A model generated the notes under the pieces. That model saw nothing but the letters and a program-made list of their open reading frames with translations, was not told the DNA's origin and searched no databases. This document shows, in pieces, positions 14,385 to 20,445 of a stretch of 21,216 nt of DNA. The first letter of the stretch is position 1; every line of letters begins with the position of its first letter. A program made the position numbers and the translations under genes. This stretch comes from a virus. The stretch is taken from positions 1 through 21,216 of the IMG/VR virus record IMGVR_UViG_3300025890_000190. One strand, 5' to 3'.

Positions 14385-14971
14385 TGTGTAATTTTTGTGT
14401 TCCAAGCTAAACTAATTCTATCTTCATCACTTTTATTAGATTCTACAGAGTGAGCTAACCAACTAGGAAATATTATAAGATCATATTTTTTAGGAACATA
14501 ACGTATTTCTGGAGAATTAAAAAAAGGTTGGTTGTTATATTTTAATTCACTTGTTCTAAGATGAAGTACGGGAGTTTCAAATACTATTGCACCAGAATTT
14601 TGAGGAACTTGTATGTAATATATTAATGAAAAATCCTCACCTCCATGAGTGTGTAATGCATTAAAAGATTCTTTTTTATTTATATTTATCCAAGGTAAAT
14701 GATTATTACAAGACCATGGTTTTAACAGTCCTATTTCTTCAGCAAACTCTGTAAAATATTTTTGAGTGCTTTTTATTAAATCTTCTAATAACTTATCTTT
14801 TAAAAAGTCAGATTGATAACCTGATCTATTACTTTTTTTAACTCCTTCAAATTTATTAACTTGATAAGCTAATCTTTTTAAACTGGCATTTATTTTTTTA
14901 TGAGATTTTTTTAAATTAAAAATAAAAAAAGGAGTGCCAAATAAATTATAAATCTGTCTTTCGTTACTCAC
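14381..14971 (-). CDS. 2-oxoglutarate/Fe(II) oxygenase, 2OG-FeII_Oxy_5-like, HxH type (196 residues)
   Basis: First gene of the cassette. The product begins SNERQIYNLFGTPFFIFNL and contains FNALHTHGGEDFSLIYYIQV (103-122), the HxH...SxxYY segment with His107 and His109. YDLIIFPSWLAHSVESN (163-179) holds the distal His174, and DRISLAWN (184-191) has Arg185. The ending IFPSWLxHxVxPN...RISLAWN is a hallmark of this group. No ATG exists anywhere in the frame: the start is GTG at 14971, which I chose because the protein then begins close to the family start, or TTG at 14989. Neither has a Shine-Dalgarno sequence. It lies 34 bases after the last gene of structural block 1 and overlaps the carbamoyltransferase by ATGA. 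Confidence 0.78.
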   Translation of the reverse strand: MSNERQIYNLFGTPFFIFNLKKSHKKINASLKRLAYQVNKFEGVKKSNRSGYQSDFLKDKLLEDLIKSTQKYFTEFAEEIGLLKPWSCNNHLPWININKKESFNALHTHGGEDFSLIYYIQVPQNSGAIVFETPVLHLRTSELKYNNQPFFNSPEIRYVPKKYDLIIFPSWLAHSVESNKSDEDRISLAWNTKITQ

Positions 14972-15005
14972 GAGTGTTTTATAACACAATTATATTATTT
15001 GTAAA

Positions 15006-15614
15006 TTAAAGAGAAGGACTCCAGGCCGTACCATTCCAATTTCTTTTAGAGCCATCGTTGTGCCAACCCCACCAAACTTGGTTTTCTTCGTCCCATTGAA
15101 CAGGTATTCTGTTTTCTGGTAAAGTAATTTCATCTCCATCGGTATTTGTTACAGTCACGTAATTTATACCTTGGATAAATCCATTTTCATTTGTAGGATT
15201 TACAGGTCTTTGAGTAACAGGATCTAGAATAGACTCAAAAGAATCACTTCCATAATATCTTTGTTCTTCTGTAGGTTCTGCTACAGGTGGTTGCCATTGA
15301 TAATTTCCATCTAGCACCCAACTATCAAAAGGTTTAGAGTCTATAAAAACATCGTTTGCTGGGTCATATGTGCCCCCTATTTTAGCAGCATTGCCTCTGT
15401 AAGGGTCACCTGAAGGAGCATTTACAAATCTGCTATTTCCCACAGTCCACATAGAATATTTTTTGATATTAGCTGTTTGATCGTTTAAAAGATTTCTTAA
15501 AAATTCAACACCTTTTGCTTCGTTTTCTACACCCTCTACAGAGCAATCTATATCAGAGACTCTGTATAAATCAGTTACCACATTATTGCTATCTAGTTTA
15601 CAAAAATTTGCCAT
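15006..15614 (-). CDS. Conserved phage virion protein (202 residues), last gene before the enzyme cassette
   Basis: The product begins MANFCKLDSNNVVTDLYRVS and contains IGGTYDPANDVFIDSKPFDS (78-97) followed by WVLDGNYQWQPPVAEPTEEQ (98-117). This segment resembles a small protein common in cyanophage and pelagiphage structural regions (there read as GxxYDxxxDxFIxPKPxxSWxL...WxxPxPxP), so I call it a conserved virion protein. The C-terminus is Trp-rich (VWWGWHNDGSKRNWNGTAW). It begins one base after the stop of the glycine-rich gene. It ends at 15006 with no hairpin terminator before the cassette, so transcription probably continues into it. Function in the particle unknown; a fibre-tip or decoration role is possible. 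Confidence 0.83.
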   Translation of the reverse strand: MANFCKLDSNNVVTDLYRVSDIDCSVEGVENEAKGVEFLRNLLNDQTANIKKYSMWTVGNSRFVNAPSGDPYRGNAAKIGGTYDPANDVFIDSKPFDSWVLDGNYQWQPPVAEPTEEQRYYGSDSFESILDPVTQRPVNPTNENGFIQGINYVTVTNTDGDEITLPENRIPVQWDEENQVWWGWHNDGSKRNWNGTAWSPSL

Positions 15615-15615
15615 A

Positions 15616-16398
15616 TTAAGCTATCCTATAACTAATCCAAACTGCACCATTTGCTCCGGTTCCGCCTCCAGCCCAAGAATAGCCGCCTCCGCCGCCAGCT
15701 CCTGGACGCTGTCCGCTCCCGGCCTGCCAGCTTCCGCCGCCACCTGTTCCGCCTGTACGATAGCCACCTCCGCCACCGATTAGCGCTCCAGAGTTTGGAT
15801 CGTCAGCATATTGAGTAACTCCCGGTCCACCTGTAGGTCCGTCAGGCGCATTTCCTCCCGCACCTGCTCCAGATCCTGCTGATCTAGATGCTCCCGATCT
15901 ACTTGATCCATTGAAATCTGAATTATTTCCACCGTTTCCACCTCGGGCACCGCCGCCGTTTCCAGCGTTGGCCGTAGTGCTAAATGCAGTTGTGTTTCCT
16001 CCTGCTGAACCAGCAGATCCTTGTTGTGCTCCATTACCGTTTTGAGGTCCACCGGTACCTACTGTAAATGCAAAGTTACCTGTAGCAGCACCTATTCCTT
16101 GTTGGTTTAATCTTACGACACCAGCACCACCTCCCGCTCCATCTGGAGCATGAACCGATCCACCGCCACCAGATCCACCACCACCAGCGATAAATCTATT
16201 TATGACATTAAAACCAGGTTTAGATGGTACTTTCGATACTGAAAAAGTACCGCTAGTATTAAATTTGTGTAGTTGATATTCGTTACCACCGCTATTGATA
16301 GTAGTAACAGTTCCACCATTAGCTAGGATTATGTTTAGTCCGCCTCCGAATCCAAACCCTCTAGCTGATCCACCACCTCTTGTGCTTATTAATGGCAT
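15616..16398 (-). CDS. Glycine-rich phage tail-tip/adhesin-like protein (260 residues)
   Basis: The product begins MPLISTRGGGSARGFGFGGG. It has a short beta segment (about 36-66: TINSGGNEYQLHKFNTSGTF and on) and then a long Gly/Ser/Ala-rich region (about 70-255) with many GGG runs. It ends GGYSWAGGGTGANGAVWISY. The pattern, a small beta unit ending in VWISYR-type residues behind Gly runs, resembles the glycine-rich C-terminal domains of phage and bacterial adhesins. A receptor-contact role is inferred. The gene is visibly richer in G+C than its neighbours, above all at 15640-15780, partly because of Gly codons (GGN). The start at 16398 has AGGAG about ten bases upstream. Confidence 0.8.
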   Translation of the reverse strand: MPLISTRGGGSARGFGFGGGLNIILANGGTVTTINSGGNEYQLHKFNTSGTFSVSKVPSKPGFNVINRFIAGGGGSGGGGSVHAPDGAGGGAGVVRLNQQGIGAATGNFAFTVGTGGPQNGNGAQQGSAGSAGGNTTAFSTTANAGNGGGARGGNGGNNSDFNGSSRSGASRSAGSGAGAGGNAPDGPTGGPGVTQYADDPNSGALIGGGGGYRTGGTGGGGSWQAGSGQRPGAGGGGGYSWAGGGTGANGAVWISYRIA

Positions 16399-16419
16399 AA
16401 TCTTTGTTCTCCTATTCTA

Positions 16420-17499
16420 TTATGCAAACTGTGTTTGAGCTGCAAACACTGTAAACGCTGCGTCTCCAGTTTTTATAATTGTATATGAATAGACATCTAC
16501 AGAACTTGCATTACCTGCAGATGGAGCTGAGCCACCTTGCCATTCTGGAGTAACTGTTGATCCATCAATCTGAACAACGTTATTGTAATAAGGAGTTGAA
16601 CCTTGAGTTACTAAATGAGCGATTGTAAGTGATTCACCTGTATCCATGATATTGTTTAATGAGTTTGAACCATCACCTCTAATATTTAAAGTGTAGTTTG
16701 CTGCAGCGTTTGTTGTAAAATATAAAACTGCTTGAGTAATTACATCAAAGGTTATTGTCCCCGTAGCTGCTGTTGCGGCTATTGTAGCTTTTTCTGCTAA
16801 CTGTTCAATTTTAGAAGCACCTAATGTAACCCTACCTAATCCTTTTGGAGAAAGGTTAAGATCAACATTTGTTTCACCAGAAGCTGTAATACTAGGTGCA
16901 TTACCTGTAGCAGCATTTGCTAATGTAATTTCATTAACTGCTGAACCTGTAGCTGTTAAAAGCATTAGTTCATTACCACCAGTATCTAAAATAGAAGTTC
17001 CAATCTTAGGTGATGTTAAAGTTTTGTTTGTTAAAGTTTGTGTTCCATCAAGAGTTACATCACCAAAACTTAATGCATAAATATCTGGGTTAGTTCCATC
17101 ATTCGCTGTAGCAAATACAAGTTGATCACCTTTATCTGTTGCAGAAAAAGTAAATGTATCTCCTGAACCTGATACATATTTAAATTGTACTGTGTAAGCA
17201 CCTGATGTTGAATTTCTTAAAAAATAAAATGTTTGTGCATCTAAAGGAATTGTTACAATTTGATTTCCAGTAATAGTACCTGTAAACTCGATCATTCTGT
17301 GAGACATAACTGCACCAGTTGATCCATCAGAAACTGAAAGAGCTGTAGTTTGTGCACCACCTGCTATTGATTGAGCAGAATATCCACCAGCAAGTTGCTC
17401 TATGATTTGTAAATTAGTGTTAGTTTTTGTTCCCCATGTACCGGCGTTTTCACCGGTTGCCATTAATTCTACGCCGAGAGGTGTGTATGTTGATGCCAT
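16420..17499 (-). CDS. Phage tail-fibre-like structural protein (359 residues)
   Basis: The start MASTYTPLGVELMATGENAG, followed by TWGTKTNTNLQIIEQLAGGY, is the typical N-terminus of a fibre or baseplate-type protein of marine phages. The motif LDGTQTLTNKTLTSPKI (about 150-170) is a common phage beta-fibre signature. The body is Ser/Thr/Ala/Gly-rich beta structure with no cysteine and no catalytic motif. A good ribosome-binding site (AGGAG, nine bases before ATG) precedes it. The 51 bases between it and the repeat-protein gene contain an A/T run but no clear hairpin. It probably forms part of an adsorption structure together with the adjacent glycine-rich and repeat proteins. Confidence 0.85.
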   Translation of the reverse strand: MASTYTPLGVELMATGENAGTWGTKTNTNLQIIEQLAGGYSAQSIAGGAQTTALSVSDGSTGAVMSHRMIEFTGTITGNQIVTIPLDAQTFYFLRNSTSGAYTVQFKYVSGSGDTFTFSATDKGDQLVFATANDGTNPDIYALSFGDVTLDGTQTLTNKTLTSPKIGTSILDTGGNELMLLTATGSAVNEITLANAATGNAPSITASGETNVDLNLSPKGLGRVTLGASKIEQLAEKATIAATAATGTITFDVITQAVLYFTTNAAANYTLNIRGDGSNSLNNIMDTGESLTIAHLVTQGSTPYYNNVVQIDGSTVTPEWQGGSAPSAGNASSVDVYSYTIIKTGDAAFTVFAAQTQFA

Positions 17500-17550
17500 A
17501 ATTTTGTACTCCTAATTAGTATCTTTTTTTAATTTGTTTTATACTCATTG

Positions 17551-18684
17551 TCAATCATTTACTGCAGTATAATTTGCACTTTGCGTTGCTGTGACTGAGC
17601 TATAACTAGCACTTTGTGTAGCTGTAACAGCTTCGTAACCTAAAGGTGCTACATTACCTAAACTAACAGTTGCTGAAACTCCTGTCAATCCCATTACATC
17701 TGCAGGAGAAATTGCTCCAGTTGAAGAAGTTAATCCAAGCCCTGTTAAACCCATAACTTGATCTGCAGGGTCAATTGTTCCAGTTGAAGAAGTTAATCCA
17801 AACCCAGGTAAATCTATTACAGGATTTGTAGAAATTTGTATATCACCTTTAGATACAGTAGCACCTAATCCGGTTAATCCCATAACGTCTGCAGGGTTTA
17901 ATGAGCCAACAGCAGATGTTGCTGCTTGACCTGTTAAACCCATTACATCTGCAGGATCTAGTGAACCTTGTGAAACTGTTGCTGCTTGACCTGTTAAACT
18001 AAATGAAACATCACCAATTATTGTAGGATCACCAACAGCTGTTGTTGCTCCTTGTCCTGTAATACCTTCTACGTCAGCTGGATTTAATGAACCTACAGAA
18101 GATGTAGCTGATTGACCTGGTAAAATTATTGCAAAGTCATTTGCTTGACCCCACAATTCTTCACCCCAACCATCACGGCCCCAACCAACTTCATTATAAG
18201 CTTCTGGTGAACCAACAGAAGCTGTCATTCCTGGACTAGTTAATTCTGCAGTGTTGTCATTTACTGCGCCCCACTCTCCAATGTTCCAACCAGTTCCACC
18301 CCAACCTGTTAAGTTAAAAGCTTCTAATGAACCGACAGATGAAGTTAAACTTTGACCATCTAAATTTACAATTGGATTATTACTGTCTCCCCAAGACTCT
18401 GAGTTCCAAGTATTTCTACCCCAACCATTTAATGTGTAAGATAATACGCCTTCTGCGTTTAATGATGATGTTAATCCAAGACCAGTTAATGATACAGTAT
18501 TATCTGGAAGTTCGCCATACTCGTTTTGACCAAAAGCTTTACCACCCCAACCTTGTTGAGGAACACCCATGTTTGTTCCGCTACCAACAGATGAAGATAG
18601 TGATTGACCTGTTACAACTTCAGTTACTGTGTTTGATTGCCAAGAGTTAGAATCCCAAGTGTGTTGTCCCCAGGTAGTTGACAT
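17551..18684 (-). CDS. Trp-rich tandem-repeat phage structural protein (377 residues)
   Basis: The product is almost all repeats. Residues 44-207 are four long units of about 40 residues, each starting GWG and most with a second and third Trp (GWGxxxWxxxxWG). Residues 208-353 are seven short units of 20-22 residues with LTGxxxTxSxGxxxPADVMG. The end carries VTATQSASY and VTATQSANY in tandem. It probably forms an extended beta-repeat rod in the virion, such as a fibre shaft, by analogy with other short-repeat tail proteins. The start codon lies inside a perfect hairpin that also holds the Shine-Dalgarno sequence, described separately. It begins MSTTWGQHTWDSNSWQSNTV; the N-terminal region is also Trp-rich. 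Function beyond structure unknown. Confidence 0.85.
   Translation of the reverse strand: MSTTWGQHTWDSNSWQSNTVTEVVTGQSLSSSVGSGTNMGVPQQGWGGKAFGQNEYGELPDNTVSLTGLGLTSSLNAEGVLSYTLNGWGRNTWNSESWGDSNNPIVNLDGQSLTSSVGSLEAFNLTGWGGTGWNIGEWGAVNDNTAELTSPGMTASVGSPEAYNEVGWGRDGWGEELWGQANDFAIILPGQSATSSVGSLNPADVEGITGQGATTAVGDPTIIGDVSFSLTGQAATVSQGSLDPADVMGLTGQAATSAVGSLNPADVMGLTGLGATVSKGDIQISTNPVIDLPGFGLTSSTGTIDPADQVMGLTGLGLTSSTGAISPADVMGLTGVSATVSLGNVAPLGYEAVTATQSASYSSVTATQSANYTAVND
17626..18063 (-). repeat. Seven short tandem repeats (20-22 residues each) in the repeat protein
   Basis: Codons for residues 208-353 give units such as LTGQAATVSQGSLDPADVMG, LTGQAATSAVGSLNPADVMG and LTGLGLTSSTGAISPADVMG. Two units have internal differences and slightly longer ends (TIIGDVSFS; QISTNPVID). 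The near-identity of some units at DNA level (for example two stretches with gttaatccca and gttaaaccca) indicates fairly recent unit duplication. Repeat number may vary between related phages. Confidence 0.8.
18064..18555 (-). repeat. Four long Trp-rich tandem repeats (about 40 residues each)
   Basis: Codons for residues 44-207 contain units starting QGWGGKAFGQNEYG, NGWGRNTWNSESWG, GWGGTGWNIGEWG and GWGRDGWGEELWG. Each is followed by a Ser/Thr-rich tail similar to the short repeats, so each long unit looks like a short unit with a Trp-rich insertion. The first unit has Phe and Tyr at positions where the others have Trp. Confidence 0.75.
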
Positions 18685-18702
18685 AAGGAGTTCCTCCTTA
18701 TG
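18682..18702 (-). promoter_or_regulatory. Perfect 9-bp hairpin overlapping stop, ribosome-binding site and start
   Basis: On the minus strand the arm CATAAGGAG and the arm CTCCTTATG are exact reverse complements, separated by GAA. The left arm contains the TAA stop of the 143-residue gene (18698-18700) and most of the AAGGAGG Shine-Dalgarno sequence. The right arm ends with the ATG of the repeat-protein gene (18682-18684). In mRNA the hairpin would hide the ribosome-binding site until a ribosome arriving at the upstream stop opens it. That predicts tight translational coupling; the effect is inferred from sequence only. Confidence 0.6.
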
Positions 18703-19129
18703 CTATACGAATTATTGCGTTAGATGCGTCTGCTGTTGGAAATTGAATTGTAAAAGTTCCACTTGTTACAGTTTTGTCTGATCCAAAATCAATGATAACA
18801 CATGAAGGATCTCCACTTGCTGAATCGTTAAAAATCATACAACCTCTAGCAGTGAAAGAGGCTGATGTAAAACTAGTGTCTGCAAAATCACAAACTGCAG
18901 TTGTGCTGTCAGCAACCGGTGTAACACTTGTAAGTGCATTTCCTTTTGCTGTGTAACCAGATCCAGAAACTTCATTAGAAGTTGTGTATGCAGTTGTTGC
19001 TGCGCCTAAAGATGCTGAACTTGTATATAAAGCTATATTGAAAGTGTTTCCACCTGATGAACTAAAGTTGTGCACTCCTTTTAAAATTTCTACTTTGAAA
19101 CTTGTACAAACTGCCGATGTTATTGCCAT
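18698..19129 (-). CDS. Small conserved phage structural protein (143 residues)
   Basis: The product MAITSAVCTSFKVEILKGVH is followed by a beta-rich sequence (NFSSSGGNTFNIALYTSSAS), and later VIIDFGSDKTVTSGTFTIQF. A similar short protein, beginning MAITSAxCxSxKxEILxGVH, occurs in the tail-gene regions of many marine phages, so I call it a conserved structural protein. Its exact place in the particle is unknown. The start has AGGAG nine bases upstream. It contains three to four cysteines, unusual among the structural genes here. Its TAA stop lies in the hairpin that governs the next gene. Confidence 0.83.
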   Translation of the reverse strand: MAITSAVCTSFKVEILKGVHNFSSSGGNTFNIALYTSSASLGAATTAYTTSNEVSGSGYTAKGNALTSVTPVADSTTAVCDFADTSFTSASFTARGCMIFNDSASGDPSCVIIDFGSDKTVTSGTFTIQFPTADASNAIIRIA

Positions 19130-19144
19130 AATATTTTGCTCCTA

Positions 19145-19876
19145 TTATTGAGGCGGTGACTCGATTGGAATTCTTAATGTACCATCCGTGTAATCGTCTC
19201 TTCTTCTTCTTCCAAGTTGCATAGCTGCAAACTTTTGTAGTTCAGTTTTATACTTATTTTCATATAGTGTCAACATATCAGTTGGACCTTTTAAAAATCC
19301 ATATGCCTCTACTAAACATGCAAATAACAGACCTTGAGGAAAATATAAACTAATATAATTGGTCTGATTACTAGATTCTAAAGTAGCAGGCATTTTATTA
19401 TAATATATTCTAAATATGTAGTTAGCATCTGGAGTAGGTGCTAAATAAATAGATCCTGAAGTAGTGTCTGATAAACCTGTTGCTCCGCCAAACATAGAGT
19501 AATATTTAGGTTTACCTGTAACATCAGCTCCTGATGCGGTTGATCCTTCAGGTCCTGTTAATCGTCCTACATATTCACTTAAAAATGTTTGATCACGTCT
19601 TTCTAACCATGTACCTTTTTCTGTAGAATTAGTAGCATTAAATACTTCAACACCTCTAACAAATAAAGATCCTGCTGGAACTCTAATAGTATTTACGTCA
19701 GTTGCCATTGTACCTTGGTCCACGAATCTGTCTGAATCCATAGGAAGATCCATCATAATTCTTTGTTGAGCGTTTAAAATAAAACTTTCTAAAACATCTG
19801 TTGTAAATACATTTGCATCTACCTCTGTGTAGTTTCTAATTTGTGTAACTAATGTGTTGTAACTAATTCCTGACAT
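19145..19876 (-). CDS. Head-tail adaptor-like protein, SU10-adaptor type (243 residues)
   Basis: The start MSGISYNTLVTQIRNYTEVD and following ESFILNAQQRIMMDLPMDSD match the pattern of SU10-type phage adaptor (neck) proteins: a helical N-terminus, YNTLVxxIxxYTExD, and a segment with Q-R-I near residue 40. The middle is beta-rich (IRVPAGSLFVRGVEVFNA; YLAPTPDANYIFRIYYNKMP). The C-terminus ends in a helix and a basic tract (LGRRRRDD). These proteins sit between portal and tail in podovirus-like particles. TAATG at 19876 overlaps the upstream gene's stop. The family name comes from memory and should be checked; the structural role is the more certain part. Confidence 0.75.
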   Translation of the reverse strand: MSGISYNTLVTQIRNYTEVDANVFTTDVLESFILNAQQRIMMDLPMDSDRFVDQGTMATDVNTIRVPAGSLFVRGVEVFNATNSTEKGTWLERRDQTFLSEYVGRLTGPEGSTASGADVTGKPKYYSMFGGATGLSDTTSGSIYLAPTPDANYIFRIYYNKMPATLESSNQTNYISLYFPQGLLFACLVEAYGFLKGPTDMLTLYENKYKTELQKFAAMQLGRRRRDDYTDGTLRIPIESPPQ

Positions 19877-20445
19877 TATGCTTCTAAAGTTACCGGTCCA
19901 ACTGAGACTGGGTATCCTCCTCCTCCGTTTACAACACTTGTTGCATTTGTATCAGCACTAAAATGAAACCAATCTGTTCCGTTTGTTCCAGTGGTATTTG
20001 TAGCACCGCTAATATATTTTCCTACAGTTATAGTATATCCAGCAGTTTTTGCAATTGTAGATCCTGTTATTCCTCCTACTCCATTTGGAGTGCTAAAAGC
20101 ACCTGCTGTTCCTGGTGAACCTCTAAATCTTCTTATATCACCTGTTGTATAACCATGACCTGGTAATAAAACGTTTACAATAGCTGAACCTACTTGATAT
20201 GTTTGAAAAGGATTGTTTGGTAAAATATCTAATGTAGGAAACTCTACTCTCGCAGGTCTTGCATGTTGCAAACCTTGTGGATCAGCTCCTACAGGATGTG
20301 GTTGTAATTGTGGTTGTTTAGGTTCAAATTCGGATGTGTGTACCCACGCACCAGTCCACTCTTTAACCATTTCTCTATATGGAAATGCAGCTCCTGATCT
20401 ATCGGAAATTGCTAATGCTCTACTACCTTTTGAAAATCTAGCCAT
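19876..20445 (-). CDS. Conserved phage virion protein with degenerate zinc-ribbon-like start (189 residues)
   Basis: The N-terminus MARFSKGSRALAISDRSGAA, followed by FPYREMVKEWTGAWVHTSEF and EPKQPQLQPHPVGADPQGLQ, matches a conserved phage protein. In some relatives, as I recall them, paired Cys residues make this a zinc ribbon (CDRCGFxxPYxELxxEWxGxxVCxxCxEPKHPQ). Here the Cys positions read as Ser or other residues (SDRSG; HTSEFE), so metal binding is probably lost. The C-terminal half is Gly/Thr-rich beta sequence. Joined by TAATG at both ends (20445 and 19876). It sits between the connector and the adaptor, so a virion role is likely. Confidence 0.8.
   Translation of the reverse strand: MARFSKGSRALAISDRSGAAFPYREMVKEWTGAWVHTSEFEPKQPQLQPHPVGADPQGLQHARPARVEFPTLDILPNNPFQTYQVGSAIVNVLLPGHGYTTGDIRRFRGSPGTAGAFSTPNGVGGITGSTIAKTAGYTITVGKYISGATNTTGTNGTDWFHFSADTNATSVVNGGGGYPVSVGPVTLEA

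Noticed and set aside
14385-14405. Seven-residue N-terminal extension of the carbamoyltransferase (start at 14405)
   Set aside because: The ATG at 14384 makes an exact ATGA junction with the previous gene and gives the family-like start MKILGLQ.
4723-15005. The cassette as a standard antibiotic or RiPP gene cluster
   Set aside because: I found no polyketide, peptide or sugar synthase, no precursor peptide, no transporter and no regulator; the tailoring-enzyme mix alone does not make this case.
15780-16052. A 90-residue open frame on the minus strand inside the glycine-rich gene
   Set aside because: It lies in another frame of the Gly-rich gene and its Leu/Gln/Glu-rich product is what an out-of-frame reading of Gly/Ala/Ser codons gives; there is no ribosome-binding site or junction.
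17500-17550. A promoter or terminator in the 51-base gap before the fibre gene
   Set aside because: The gap has an A run and a good ribosome-binding site, but no paired arms and no convincing -35/-10 pair; it may only be a leader.
18327-18650. A 107-residue open frame on the plus strand, opposite the repeat-protein gene
   Set aside because: It is antisense to the Trp-rich repeats; a repetitive, stop-poor antisense frame is expected there, and the product shows no family features.
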